A stretch of DNA of 64,000 bases from Haloprofundus halobius (GTDB lineage Archaea > Halobacteriota > Halobacteria > Halobacteriales > Haloferacaceae), in assembly GCF_020097835.1 (NCBI RefSeq), contig NZ_CP083666.1, positions 930,001 to 994,000 on the forward strand, written 5' to 3'. This document shows, in pieces, positions 46,808 to 56,603 of this stretch; within the stretch, counting starts at the first letter, position 1; every line of letters starts with the position of its first letter. The translations under genes and the position numbers were made by a program. The notes beneath the pieces were generated by a model, which was not told the origin of the DNA, made no database searches, and was given only the letters and a program-made list of their open reading frames with translations.

Positions 46808-47074
46808 GGCCTTCAAATAGCCATTCAGTTTTCGTGTCGTAAATCCGTTCATCGGTATGAACCTATCTGTCGATTGTCGACAACTGGCGACGTAAACCTC
46901 GTCACACGACGTACAGTTCCATAAAGACTTATGACTGTTCAGAATTCATGACAGTCTGGAGGTCGGCAACACCGTTTGTCGTGCCATGCACTCGACAGTC
47001 GACGCGTCGACCTCACACTTTCCTACGCGAAGCTGTCCGAACAGTAGCGACGCGTCCCTCGTCCGCGGCGACGG

Positions 47075-49408
47075 TCACGACATGTCGGTGAGCGAGTCGA
47101 GTAACTGGACCGCGGGTTCCTTCGCGAGCGGTTCGTTCGCGTTGCCGCAGTGCGGTGACTGCACGCACGCCGGACAGCCGTCGCTGCAGTCGCAGTCGTC
47201 GATGAGGCGCGCGGTCCGCTTCATCAGCGTCTCCACCTCCCCGTACCCCCCGCGCGTGAGGCCGACCCCACCCGGATACCCGTCGTAGACGAAGATGGTG
47301 CTCTGTCCGGTGTGGTCGTGATACGGCGTCGAGAGTCCGCCGATGTCTGCGCGGTCACAGAGCAACGTGAGCGGAAACAGCGAGATCATGCCGTGCTCGG
47401 CCGCGTGGATGCCGCCGTTGAACCCCCAGTCGCCCGCGGCCTCGCGCATCTCGCGCTCGACGTCGCCGGGGACGGTGAAGTACAACGCTTTCGTCCGTAG
47501 GCTCGTCTCCGGCAGGTCCAGAGGCTCCTGTCCGATGGCTTCGCCGCGCTTCGGGTCGCGACGCTCGAATCCAGTAATCTGCTCGGTCATCGTCACGTCG
47601 GCGAATCGAACGGATGTGTCGGGCCGCGCCGACAGCGGTTTTTCGGCGATATCCCCGTTTACGGCGATGCTCTTCTCCGTCAGCACGCGGGTGTAGTAGT
47701 CCGCCCACGTCGCCTGCAACTCGGCGACATCGCGGTCCAAATCGAGGTCGATCACCTCGTACGACTGCCCCTGATGGTGGTACACCGCACCCGGGTGCAC
47801 GTCGCGAAGCGCGTCCGAGAAGGAGAGCGACGCCACGACTTCGTTTCGGTCGCGGACCACGAGGTCGATTTCGCGGCGCTCGATGGTTCGGAGGCTCATC
47901 GAGTGCTGCGGACTCCCCTCGCCGCTGTGAATCCATCTCGCTCCCTGCGCGGTGTCGCGGCGGTCCAGGCGGCCCGCGGATTCGAGGTCGGAGACGACGT
48001 TCGGATACGGAGATCCGAAGGTTCGCTCGTCGTCGACGGAGAGCCAGTTTTCGGCGGCCGCGGAGGCGACGTGGTCCGGCAGCAGTTCGGTGTTTTCAGG
48101 GTCCGACGCCGCCTGCTCGGGGTCACCGTCGAACAGCTCGTCGGGGTTCCGCATCAGGTACTGGTCGAGTTGGTCCTCGCCGCCGACGAGGACGACCAGC
48201 GCCGCGTCCGCCCCCCGGCCCGCTCGCCCCGCCTGCTGGAACGCCGACATCCGCGTGCCGGGGTAGCCGTCGAGAAGCACGGCGTCCAATCCGCCGACGT
48301 TGACGCCGAGTTCGAGCGCGTTCGTGCTCCAGACCCCCCGCAGATCGCCGTCGTGCAGGCGCGATTCGATGTCGCGGCGCGTGTCGTGTTTCAGCGACGC
48401 CTGATACGCCTGTACCCGCCGTGCGAGGTCACGCTCGCCGCGTCGGCGCAGTTCTCTGCTACTGTCGGTCGCGTAGCGTTCGGCGGCCTGCCGGGCGCGG
48501 GTGAACGCGAGCGTCTGGTAATCGTTCGCCACCAAATCGACGAACAGATTTTTCGTCTCCGTATGACTCGACGTCCGCCGCCCACTCCCGCCTCCCTGAC
48601 CTTCGTTCTCGTACTCCGGGGGGTTCCACAGCACCCAGTGTTTCTCGCCCGTCGCCGCGGTGTCCTCGTCGACGAGCGCGAACGACGACTCTCTCCGCCC
48701 GGTGATGCGCGCGGCGTGTTCGACGGGGTTGCCGATGGTCGCCGAACAACAGACGAACTGCGGGTCCGCGTCGAACCGCTCACAGATGCGGTTCAGTCGC
48801 CGGAGCGTCAGCGCGACGTGACTCCCGAAGACGCCGCGGTAGCCGTGGACCTCGTCGACGACGACGGTTTCGAGCGACGAGAAGAACCACTCCCAGAGCC
48901 GATGTGAGTGCGGTAGCAACGCGTAGTGCAGCATGTCGGGGTTCGACAGCAGAACCGTCGGTGCGCGGTCACGGACCGCCCGTTTCTCCGACTGCGAGAG
49001 ACGGCCGGTGTACTGCGCGACGGAGACGCGACTGCCGAAGCCGAGGTCACGCGCCAACTCCCCCAACGTCTCGGCCTGGTCGGCGACGAGCGCGTTCTGC
49101 GGGCCGAGATACAGCGTCCGCCCGCCGTGGTCCATCGCGCGCTCGAACGCCGGAACCGTGTACGCGAGGCTCTTCCCGCTGGCCGTCTGCGTCGCCAGCA
49201 CGACGTTCTTTCCGTCTCTGAGAGTTTCGACCGCCTCGGCCTGATGGCGGTAGAGTCGGTCGATTCCCCGTGCTTGGAGCGCCGAGTCGAGTCGAGGTTC
49301 GAGGTCGACGTCGGCGAACTCCGGGTCGCGCGCCGGGACCGTCCGGTGGTCGGCGATCTGTCCTCGGTAGTACGGCCGGTCCCGAAGCCACGCGATGAAC
49401 TCGTCCAC
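47075..49408 (-). CDS. Hrq1/DUF1998-type superfamily 2 helicase
   Basis: The protein has 777 residues with a GTG start. Motifs in order: Walker A ATQTASGKSLAYTVPAF near 73, YLGPQNALVADQAETLGEL, DEVH in VVVDEVHGYRGVFGS near 187, CCSATIGNP, NALELGVNVGGLDAVLL and FQQAGRAGRG (motif VI). The C-terminal DUF1998 zinc region has DDCDCSDGCPACVQSPHCGN (four Cys) near 755. This is the Hrq1 RecQ4-like helicase family, acting on DNA 3'-5'. It is convergent with the frameshifted gene. The spacer 46808-47074 has no visible gene. Confidence 0.92.
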   Translation of the reverse strand: MDEFIAWLRDRPYYRGQIADHRTVPARDPEFADVDLEPRLDSALQARGIDRLYRHQAEAVETLRDGKNVVLATQTASGKSLAYTVPAFERAMDHGGRTLYLGPQNALVADQAETLGELARDLGFGSRVSVAQYTGRLSQSEKRAVRDRAPTVLLSNPDMLHYALLPHSHRLWEWFFSSLETVVVDEVHGYRGVFGSHVALTLRRLNRICERFDADPQFVCCSATIGNPVEHAARITGRRESSFALVDEDTAATGEKHWVLWNPPEYENEGQGGGSGRRTSSHTETKNLFVDLVANDYQTLAFTRARQAAERYATDSSRELRRRGERDLARRVQAYQASLKHDTRRDIESRLHDGDLRGVWSTNALELGVNVGGLDAVLLDGYPGTRMSAFQQAGRAGRGADAALVVLVGGEDQLDQYLMRNPDELFDGDPEQAASDPENTELLPDHVASAAAENWLSVDDERTFGSPYPNVVSDLESAGRLDRRDTAQGARWIHSGEGSPQHSMSLRTIERREIDLVVRDRNEVVASLSFSDALRDVHPGAVYHHQGQSYEVIDLDLDRDVAELQATWADYYTRVLTEKSIAVNGDIAEKPLSARPDTSVRFADVTMTEQITGFERRDPKRGEAIGQEPLDLPETSLRTKALYFTVPGDVEREMREAAGDWGFNGGIHAAEHGMISLFPLTLLCDRADIGGLSTPYHDHTGQSTIFVYDGYPGGVGLTRGGYGEVETLMKRTARLIDDCDCSDGCPACVQSPHCGNANEPLAKEPAVQLLDSLTDMS

Positions 49409-49564
49409 GACCGCGTTCGGGGGTGAACGAGCCTAACGGTTGCGGGTCGGTGGTCGCGTTCGGACCCCTGGGACACGGATCTGCCGCCGGCGTCGTCCGA
49501 CACCGACGACTCGCCGGCCTCCGTCGCCAACGAGGTTTTGTTCCGGCGGTGCGAACGGCCGATC

Positions 49565-49999
49565 ATGGCCGATTACGACGCGGTGCTCGTCTACGACGGC
49601 GAGTGTCCGTACTGCTCCGTCGCCGCCCGCGCGCTCCGGCGGCTCGACGACATCGGCGCGATTTCGTGGTACGACGACGCCGCGCAGGCGGCGTTGGAGG
49701 CGCAGTTCGGCGAGACGCCGTTCGCGATGGTACTCTTCGACGCCCGCCGGGGCCGCGTCTACGCCGGTCGTTCCGCCGCGGAGGAACTCGCCGACCGTGC
49801 GGGCACGCCGGATATCGTCGGTTCGCTCGTCCGCGACAGCTACGACCGTATCGCCGCCGCCGTCGGCGTGGCCAGTAGCCGAGGCCGCGACCCCGCCGAC
49901 GTTCACGACGCGTACCCGCTGACCGACGCGGCCCGCGAGCGGTTCGACGCGCTCGTCGCCGCGGCGGCCGACCGCCCCGAAGAATCGGAGTCGGCGTGA
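49565..49999 (+). CDS. DCC-family thiol-disulfide oxidoreductase-like protein
   Basis: The protein has 144 residues. The start VLVYDGECPYCSVAARALRR holds the DxxCxxC pattern that names the DUF393/DCC family, which has a thioredoxin-like fold. ISWYDDAAQAALEAQFGETP follows. It starts at the ATG at 49565. The stop overlaps the GTG start of the next gene by four bases, so they form a pair. Confidence 0.87.
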   Translation: MADYDAVLVYDGECPYCSVAARALRRLDDIGAISWYDDAAQAALEAQFGETPFAMVLFDARRGRVYAGRSAAEELADRAGTPDIVGSLVRDSYDRIAAAVGVASSRGRDPADVHDAYPLTDAARERFDALVAAAADRPEESESA

Positions 50000-50481
50000 C
50001 CGACGACGGCGGGGCGGACTACAGCGAGGCGGGAACCGACGGGACGGATTCCAGCGGGAAGGCCATCGGCGGCACGTACACGCTCGTCGTCGAACTGGCG
50101 ACCGACACCCGGCTAACCGTCGGTGCGCTCGGTGCGGTCGACGTGCTCGCCGGCGGCTACGCCTACACGGGCAGCGCTCTCGGTCCCGGCGGGTTCGCCC
50201 GCGTCGACAGACACCGCGAGGTGGCCGCGGGCGAGCGAGTCGTCCACCACTGGCACGTCGATTATCTGCTCGGGCACCCGGCGGCGTCGATTCGGGACGT
50301 GGTCACCACTCCCGGCGAGGACGTCGAGTGCGCGGTCTCGACTGCGCTCGGCGACGGCCCGATTCCCGGTTTCGGGTCGTCGGACTGTCGGTGTCTGTCG
50401 CATCTCGCGCGGTGGCCCACCGTCGACGAGGCTCGGCGAGCGACGATACGAGCGCATAGAGAGGCCCTCGGCTCGAAGTGA
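49996..50481 (+). CDS. DUF123 (GIY-YIG-like) nuclease-family protein
   Basis: The protein has 161 residues. After a 25-residue acidic lead it carries GGTYTLVVELATDTRLTVGA, GGYAYTGSALGPGG, VDRHREVAAGERVVHHWHVD and FGSSDCRCLSHLARW. This matches the DUF123 family, related to GIY-YIG nucleases and sometimes fused to endonuclease III. Nuclease activity is a family inference. It is translationally coupled to the DCC gene (GTGA overlap at 49996-49999). Confidence 0.88.
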   Translation: MTDDGGADYSEAGTDGTDSSGKAIGGTYTLVVELATDTRLTVGALGAVDVLAGGYAYTGSALGPGGFARVDRHREVAAGERVVHHWHVDYLLGHPAASIRDVVTTPGEDVECAVSTALGDGPIPGFGSSDCRCLSHLARWPTVDEARRATIRAHREALGSK

Positions 50482-50685
50482 CGAGTCGACGAATCGATGA
50501 GACATCGGAAGCGGCCGCGACCGGCGGGCGGTCCGGGCAGAGCCGTCCGCCGGTCGAAGCCGCCTCCCCGCTGGCCGTCGATCCGGGCAAGGCCGACGAC
50601 CGCGGTTTGCCGGTTGTCAGAGGCACCCCGGCACTTCCAACTACGATTGGGGGGGTCTTTACATCATCCATCGTCGAATCTCTGC

Positions 50686-50722
50686 AACCTCCGAAAACAG
50701 ATATATAAATCCGTCGGAGGTT
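50686..50722. promoter_or_regulatory. Inverted repeat touching a TATA box upstream of the second FilR1-type gene
   Basis: AACCTCCGA (50686-50694) and TCGGAGGTT (50714-50722) are perfect 9-base inverted arms around a 19-base AT-rich centre. The second arm overlaps TTTATATA (50721-50728), a likely TATA box about 52 bases before the ATG at 50780. A later CTTTTACC near 50750 would place a start at the ATG. Candidate operator or autoregulation site. The remaining bases of 50482-50685 hold no visible gene. Confidence 0.5.
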
Positions 50723-50779
50723 TATATACTATATGTCGCAACCGAACACTTTTACCCGTCGTCCGGGCTTCACTATCTG

Positions 50780-51568
50780 ATGAGTCAGTTAGGTCCCTCT
50801 GAGATAATGGCCGCCGTCGCCCGACGCGGCAGCGTCCTCCGTTCACTCGATGACGACGGGACCCCGAAGTGTCAGCTCGTGGACTTTCTCGACGTCTCGC
50901 GTTCGACGGTCGACCGAGGCATCCGCGAACTCGAAGGGCTGGAGTTGGTCGAACGCGCCGACAACGGCTATCGGCGTACGCTCGCGGGGCAACTTGTCCT
51001 CTCCGAGTACGATAGTTTCGTCTCGCAACTCGACGGCATCGTCGAATCACTGGACGCCCTCGACACGCTCAGTCCGACGACCGAGTTCGACGCGAAGGTG
51101 CTCGACGGCGCGGAAATCGTCTACGCGGAGAAATACTCGCCGCACCAGCCGGTCACCTGCCACGGTGAGGTGGTCTCGCGTGCCTCCTCCGTTCGGGGGC
51201 TCGCTCCGACCGTTCTTCCGCAGCAGGTCCAGATCTACCACGAACGCATCGTCGAGGGGTCGCTCGAGGCCCACCTCGCGCTGTCGGACGCGGTAGTGGA
51301 ACGGCTGGTCGCCGCGTACGACGAGGAACTGCAGGAGGCGCTGTCGACCGGACAGCTCCACTTGCGACAGACGCCCGTCGACCCGCCGTACAGTCTCATC
51401 TGCGCCGAGACGCCGACGGGTCCCGAAATCAGCCTCCTGCTCTACGGCGACACCGGTGCGTACGCGTTCATCGGAAACGACGACCCGGAGGCCGTCGAGT
51501 GGGCCGAGTCGACGTTCGAGAACTGGTGGACCGACGCCGCGCCGCTGTCGGTGCGCTCGGACCAGTAG
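50780..51568 (+). CDS. FilR1-domain helix-turn-helix regulator
   Basis: The protein has 262 residues. N-terminal wHTH: IMAAVARRGSVLRSLDDDGT, LVDFLDVSRSTVDRGIRELE, LVERADNGYRRTLAGQLVLS. The sensor half has RGLAPTVLPQQVQIYHERIV, LVAAYDEELQEALSTGQLHL and ISLLLYGDTGAYAFIGNDDP. Similar in plan to the gene at 17898. The inverted repeat at its promoter could be its own target. The downstream aminotransferase begins 32 bases after its stop. Confidence 0.8.
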   Translation: MSQLGPSEIMAAVARRGSVLRSLDDDGTPKCQLVDFLDVSRSTVDRGIRELEGLELVERADNGYRRTLAGQLVLSEYDSFVSQLDGIVESLDALDTLSPTTEFDAKVLDGAEIVYAEKYSPHQPVTCHGEVVSRASSVRGLAPTVLPQQVQIYHERIVEGSLEAHLALSDAVVERLVAAYDEELQEALSTGQLHLRQTPVDPPYSLICAETPTGPEISLLLYGDTGAYAFIGNDDPEAVEWAESTFENWWTDAAPLSVRSDQ

Positions 51569-51600
51569 CTCTTTCGGCTGCCTCGCGTACCTGCGCGCAG

Positions 51601-52755
51601 ATGCTCCCACGGATTCCCTACATCGAGTGGATTACCGGACGACCGGCGGCCGCCGACCACGACCTCGGGTCGAGCGACCTCAGGCGTGCCCCGCCGTCGT
51701 CGAACGTCGTCCCGCCCGTACTCTCCGACCGCGGCGACCCGCCGGAAGACGTGACGCTCCGGTCTCAGATCGCTGCTATCTACGGTGTCCCGCCCGAGTC
51801 GGTTCTCGTCACCGCCGGTGCGACGCACGCGAACCTGGTGGCGGCGGCCACCGCGCTCGCCGCTGCGACCGAAAGTCGGACGAAGACGAACGGAGCGACT
51901 GGGACGACCGGGACGAACGAAGCGCCCGCCGTTCTCGTCGAGAACCCGGGGTATCAACCCCTGGTCCGAACCCCGCGAGGACTCGGCGCGCGCGTCGACC
52001 GGTTCTCCCGGTCCGCCGACGAGCGGTACCGACTCTCCCCCGACAGCGTTGCCGACGCCTTTCCCGACCGACTGGCGCTCGTGACGGTGACGAACCGGCA
52101 CAACCCGAGCGGTCGACTCACCACCCGAGAGACGCTCGCGTCGCTGGCCGACCGGGTCGCCGACGCGGGCGCGTACCTGCTGGTCGACGAGGTGTACGCG
52201 CCGTTCGTCTCGGCTTCCGAAGCGGGTTCGACCCCCGGAAGCGGCCCGCGACCGTTCGGCGGCGTCTCCGCTGCGGGACTGCCGAACACCGTCGTCACCG
52301 GGTCGCTCACGAAGTTCTACGGTCTCGGCGGGCTCACAGTCGGCTGGCTCGTCGGTCCGCAGTCGTTCGTCGAGCGCGCCCGACGCGTCCTCACCCACGT
52401 CCCCTTCGTCGCGACGCCGACGGCGGCGTTGGCGCGGCGGGCGCTCCACCACGAGGCCGACCTCACGGCGCGCTCGCGAGACCACCTCGCGAGCAACCAC
52501 GACCGCCTCACGGCGTTCGTCGACGGCCGCTCGGACCTCGCGGGCGACGTCCCCGAGGACAGCAGCTACGCGTTCCTCTCGCACGAGTCGGCCGACGGCG
52601 ACGCCGTCTCCGAGGCCGCGTGGGACGCCGGGATTCTGGTCGTCCCCGGCCGGTTCTTCGACGACGCCTCGTCGTTCCGGCTGTCGCTCGGCCGCGCGCC
52701 CGACGAAGTCGACGCCGGACTCGACGCGCTCGGCGCGGTCCTGGACGATCTCTGA
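51601..52755 (+). CDS. Class I/II PLP-dependent aminotransferase
   Basis: The protein has 384 residues. Key motifs: VLVTAGATHANLVAAATAL (PLP phosphate binding), VTNRHNPSGRLTTRETLASL (Asn-Pro-Ser-Gly), YLLVDEVYAPFVS (Asp and Tyr contacts) and TGSLTKFYGLGGLTVGWLVG with the Schiff-base Lys near 240. It belongs to fold type I. The cognate amino acid is not clear; similar haloarchaeal genes are called aspartate or histidinol-phosphate-like. The ATG at 51601 is used. Confidence 0.9.
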   Translation: MLPRIPYIEWITGRPAAADHDLGSSDLRRAPPSSNVVPPVLSDRGDPPEDVTLRSQIAAIYGVPPESVLVTAGATHANLVAAATALAAATESRTKTNGATGTTGTNEAPAVLVENPGYQPLVRTPRGLGARVDRFSRSADERYRLSPDSVADAFPDRLALVTVTNRHNPSGRLTTRETLASLADRVADAGAYLLVDEVYAPFVSASEAGSTPGSGPRPFGGVSAAGLPNTVVTGSLTKFYGLGGLTVGWLVGPQSFVERARRVLTHVPFVATPTAALARRALHHEADLTARSRDHLASNHDRLTAFVDGRSDLAGDVPEDSSYAFLSHESADGDAVSEAAWDAGILVVPGRFFDDASSFRLSLGRAPDEVDAGLDALGAVLDDL

Positions 52756-52761
52756 ACCGGC

Positions 52762-55700
52762 TCAGTCCAGCGCCGCCGCGAGTTTCTCGACGGGGTGCGG
52801 CGGTTCCTCGCCGGCCGTCAGGTCGCCGAGTTGCGTCCGACACGACGCGCCGGGGGCGACGACGGTGCCACCGGCGTGCTCGACCTGTTCGACCAGTACC
52901 TCGCCGATGGCTTCGCTCATCGAGTGGTGTTCGGCTTCGTAGCCGAACGACCCGGCCATCCCGCAACAGCCGGAGTCGAGCGCTTCGACGTCGTATCCCG
53001 CCCGTCGGAGCACGCCGACGGCGTGGTAGTCCTTCTTCGTCGCCTTCTGGTGACAGTGGCCGTGGTAGGTGAGGAACTCGCGGTGTCCGCCGTCGGAGAA
53101 GGACATCGCCTCGTCGAGGCGGAACGTGTCGACGTACTCCAGTATCCCGTACGTCCCGGCGGCGACGACGCCCGCGTCGCTGTCGGGCGTCTCGTCGGGG
53201 CTCCGCTCCTCGGCCTTCGTCGGGTCGGTCACCGTCGCGGGTTCGCCCCCGAGCAGGTCGAGGTAGTCCGACTGGAACATCACCGCGTCGGAGGGTTCGA
53301 CGACGACGACGTCCCACCCCTCCCGTACCAGCGGGGCGAGCGTCTCCACGTTCGACTCGGCGGTGTCGTACGCTTTCCCGAGGAAACCCTTCGAGAACGC
53401 CGGTCGGCCGCTGTCGGCGACGTTGCCGGGAACGCGCACGTGGACGCCAGCGGCTTCCAGCACCCTGACCGCGGCCTTCCCCGCCTCTGGGTGGTTGAAG
53501 TTCGTGTACGTGTCCGGCAGCAACAGCGCCTTCCGGGTCGCCCGTGACTCGGGGACGCGCGCCCCGCCGCGCTCGTCGAACCACGCCGCGAACGGCTGGG
53601 CGTGGAACGTCGGCAGCGTTCGCTCGCTCGCGATACCGACCGTCTTCTCCAGGACCGTCCGCGCGCCCGGCACCTTCGTCGCCCAGTTCGACAGCGGCGC
53701 GAAGCGGGACCCGAGCGAGGAGAGCCACGCGATGTTGGCGAACAGTCGGTCGCGAAGACCCGGGCCGTGGCGCTTGTGGTGTTCGTGCGTCACCTCGGCT
53801 TTGAGCTTCGCCATGTCGACTTCGCTCGGACAGTCGCGCGCACAACCCTTGCAGCCGATGCAGAGGTCCATAATCTCGTGCATGAACTCCACGTCGAACT
53901 GTTCCTCGTCGCCCAAATCGCCGCTCATCGCCTGTCTGAGCATGTTCGCACGCCCCCGCGTCGACAGCGACTCCTCGTCGGCGGCGCGGTAGGTCGGACA
54001 CATCACGCCACCCACCGTGGACTGGCCGCCGCGACAGCCGCCGCAGCCGTGACAGAGTTCGACCATCCCCTGAAAGCCGTTCTCGTTCTCCCAGTTCAGC
54101 GCCGGGTCCAGTCCGGCGTCGAACTCGTACTCCGGGGAAAGACGGAGGTTCTCGGTCATATCGACGTCCCCGCAGACGTTCCCGGGGTTGAGAATCCAGT
54201 CGGGGTCGTACGCCGTTTTCAGGTCGCGAAAGACGTTCCAGAGACGGTCGCCGTACAGCTTCCGGTTCCACTGGGTGCGCGCGCGGCCGTCGCCGTGTTC
54301 GCCCGAGACGCTGCCACCGTACTCGACGACGAGGTCCGTCGCAGCGTCGGCGATGGCCTCCATCTCCGCGACGCCCTCGATGGTCTTGGTGTTCGTCAGC
54401 GGGCGGATGTGGAGCACGCCCGGCCCGGCGTGGGCGTAGTAGCTCGCGAACGTGTCGTGGTCGTCGAGAATCGCCTGGAAGTCGACGACGTAGTCCGGAA
54501 GGTTCTCTGCCGGAATCGCGGTGTCCTCGATGTAGGCGATGTGTTTCGCGTCCGAGGTGCGCGAGAGCAGGATGGGGAGCCCGGACTTGCGCATCTTCCA
54601 GAACTTCGCTCTCGTCTCGGCGTCGTGTGCCTCCATCGCCGTGGCTGCGTACCGTTCTTTCTCGGTTTTCTCGGCCGCACCCGGCGTCGGGTCGGCCGTC
54701 GACAGTTCCCTGTTCACCCGGTCGGCGACGAGGTCCGCGACCTGCTGGCGGCCGTCGTCGTCGTCCTCGGCGTAGAACTCGACGAGCAGCACCGAGTCGG
54801 TTCCCTCCGGAAGCAACCCGACCACGTCGGCGAACTCGGCGGTGTCGCGGGCGAGCGAGAGCAGCACGTCGTCCATCACCTCGACGGCGGCGGGGTCGTG
54901 TTCGAGGATGGGCGCGACGTCCTCCATCGCGTCGACGACGCTCTCGTACGTCAGGAGCGCGACCGACTTCGTGTTCGGCACCGGTTCGAGCGAGACGGTG
55001 GCCTCGGTGACGACGGCGAGGGTCCCCTCGCTCCCGGCGAGCAGTCGAGCGAGGTTGACCCTCCCCGCCTCGCTGGCGGGGTCGACCCCCGAGTCGTCCG
55101 GCGTGCGACGTTCACCGCGCGCCTCGTCGACGAGCATGTCGAGGTTGTACCCCGAGACGTTGCGCTTCAGTTCCGGGTAGCGAGCGTCGATCTCGTCGGC
55201 TTCCTCGTCGATGATGCGGACGACTTCGGCGTAGATTCGGGGCAGCAGGTCGCTTTCGGGACCATCGCCCCACGCCGACGAGTCGGGGTCGGCTTTCTCG
55301 CGCAGTTCCGACACCTCGATGTCACCGAACGTCGCCACGGTGCCGTCGGCGAGGACGACCTCCGCCTCCTCGACGTAGTAGTCGGTCTTGCCGTACTGCA
55401 GCGAGTGCGCGCCCGTCGAGTTGTTGCCGATAGCGCCGCCGATGGCGCTTCGGTCGCCCCACGCCGGGTCGGGTGCGAACTTCAGCCCGTGCGGCGCGAG
55501 TTCCTCGTTGAGTTCGCCGAGTATCGCCCCCGCCTGCGCCGTCGCGCGCCGTCCGTCGGCGTCGATATCGACGACGGCGTCCATGTACCGGGAGAAATCG
55601 AGGACGACGGCTTCGTTCACGGTCTGCCCGGCGAGACTCGTCCCGCCGCCGCGCGGGAGCACCGGAATCTCCCGCTCGGCGCAGTAGCCGACCACCGTCG

Positions 55701-55953
55701 CCACGTCGGCCGTCGAGGTCGGAAAGACGACGCCGACGGGTGTCACCTCGTAGGCGGAGGCGTCGGTCGCGTACAGCTGTCGGGTGTAGCTGTCGAAGCG
55801 CACGTCGCCGTCGACGCGCGCTTCGAGGTCGCGGACGACGCCCGGACGAGCGACGTCGTCGTTCCGGTAGTCGTAGTTGGCCGCGGCGTCCGCCGAGGGG
55901 TCCGCGTCTCGCGACGAGTCCGCGGAGGCGGCGGACGAAGAGTCAGATGCCAT
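52762..55953 (-). CDS. Fused FAD/Fe-S D-lactate dehydrogenase-like (glycolate oxidase-type) protein
   Basis: The protein has 1063 residues. The FAD-binding PCMH domain (about 50-250) has YCAEREIPVLPRGGGTSLAG and GAIGNNSTGAHSLQYGKTDY. The FAD-linked cap follows (VEMEAIADAA region, SVSGEHGDGRARTQW). Then CHGCGGCRGGQSTVGGVMCP near 632, CIGCKGCARDCPSEVDMAKL near 696, and the CCG domains (SGCCGMAGSFGYEAEHH near 994). This is the fused form of the GlcD + GlpC type that oxidises D-lactate or glycolate and passes electrons to the membrane quinone. Divergent from the lut genes. Start ATG at 55953. Confidence 0.92.
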   Translation of the reverse strand: MASDSSSAASADSSRDADPSADAAANYDYRNDDVARPGVVRDLEARVDGDVRFDSYTRQLYATDASAYEVTPVGVVFPTSTADVATVVGYCAEREIPVLPRGGGTSLAGQTVNEAVVLDFSRYMDAVVDIDADGRRATAQAGAILGELNEELAPHGLKFAPDPAWGDRSAIGGAIGNNSTGAHSLQYGKTDYYVEEAEVVLADGTVATFGDIEVSELREKADPDSSAWGDGPESDLLPRIYAEVVRIIDEEADEIDARYPELKRNVSGYNLDMLVDEARGERRTPDDSGVDPASEAGRVNLARLLAGSEGTLAVVTEATVSLEPVPNTKSVALLTYESVVDAMEDVAPILEHDPAAVEVMDDVLLSLARDTAEFADVVGLLPEGTDSVLLVEFYAEDDDDGRQQVADLVADRVNRELSTADPTPGAAEKTEKERYAATAMEAHDAETRAKFWKMRKSGLPILLSRTSDAKHIAYIEDTAIPAENLPDYVVDFQAILDDHDTFASYYAHAGPGVLHIRPLTNTKTIEGVAEMEAIADAATDLVVEYGGSVSGEHGDGRARTQWNRKLYGDRLWNVFRDLKTAYDPDWILNPGNVCGDVDMTENLRLSPEYEFDAGLDPALNWENENGFQGMVELCHGCGGCRGGQSTVGGVMCPTYRAADEESLSTRGRANMLRQAMSGDLGDEEQFDVEFMHEIMDLCIGCKGCARDCPSEVDMAKLKAEVTHEHHKRHGPGLRDRLFANIAWLSSLGSRFAPLSNWATKVPGARTVLEKTVGIASERTLPTFHAQPFAAWFDERGGARVPESRATRKALLLPDTYTNFNHPEAGKAAVRVLEAAGVHVRVPGNVADSGRPAFSKGFLGKAYDTAESNVETLAPLVREGWDVVVVEPSDAVMFQSDYLDLLGGEPATVTDPTKAEERSPDETPDSDAGVVAAGTYGILEYVDTFRLDEAMSFSDGGHREFLTYHGHCHQKATKKDYHAVGVLRRAGYDVEALDSGCCGMAGSFGYEAEHHSMSEAIGEVLVEQVEHAGGTVVAPGASCRTQLGDLTAGEEPPHPVEKLAAALD

Positions 55954-56078
55954 CGTCTCTGTGTTGTGTGGTACCGTACTATAAACGTCCGGACACGACG
56001 GTGACCAAACTCGAAATCGTCCGTCGATTAGCCGCGTCCGCCGTCGTTCGTTTCAGAATCACCATAACCGAAAACACA

Positions 56079-56603
56079 ATGACAGAGGCCACGCTAGGTG
56101 GTGACATGAGTGCAGGTACGCTATCGGCGTTCGAGCGGTCTCTCGGGCGACTCGATGTCGACTCGACGCGGACGGTCGCCGACGAGTTGGACGACGCGCT
56201 CGCGTCGGTCACGCTCGACCCGGTCGTCGGCGCGCCGCTTCCGTTCGGCGGCTGCTCGCTCCCCGACTGGGTTCGGACCGACCCGACGCCCGCAGAACTG
56301 GACGAGGCGAAGACGGGTGTCACGGCCGCCGAACTGGCCGTCGCCGACTACGGCAGCGTCGTGATTCGCGCGACGCCCGACGCCACCGAACAGGTGAGTC
56401 TCTTCCCCGACGTGCACGTCGCCGTCGTCCGCGCCGCGGACGTGGTTCCGGGGATGCCCGAGGCGTTCGAGCGACTCGCCGAGTGGACCGCCGACGGCGA
56501 CAGCGCCATCGTCGCCACGGGGCCGAGCGCGACGGCCGACATGGGCGCGCTCGTGAAAGGCGCGCACGGTCCCAAGGAGGTGCGGGTGGTGGTGGTCGAA
56601 TGA
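56079..56603 (+). CDS. lutC: LUD-domain lactate utilisation protein LutC
   Basis: The protein has 174 residues. The LUD pattern is VTAAELAVADYGSVVIRATP, then VSLFPDVHVAVVRAADVVPG and SAIVATGPSATADMGALVKG followed by AHGPKEVRVVVVE. It is the small LutC/YkgG subunit of L-lactate oxidation. It may start at 56079 or the in-frame ATG at 56106. Its stop overlaps the lutBA start (ATGA), so the two are coupled. Confidence 0.9.
   Translation: MTEATLGGDMSAGTLSAFERSLGRLDVDSTRTVADELDDALASVTLDPVVGAPLPFGGCSLPDWVRTDPTPAELDEAKTGVTAAELAVADYGSVVIRATPDATEQVSLFPDVHVAVVRAADVVPGMPEAFERLAEWTADGDSAIVATGPSATADMGALVKGAHGPKEVRVVVVE

Noticed and set aside
53602-56004. 800-codon plus-strand open frame opposite the D-lactate dehydrogenase-like gene
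   Set aside because: Antisense shadow; the minus strand has FAD and Fe-S motifs.
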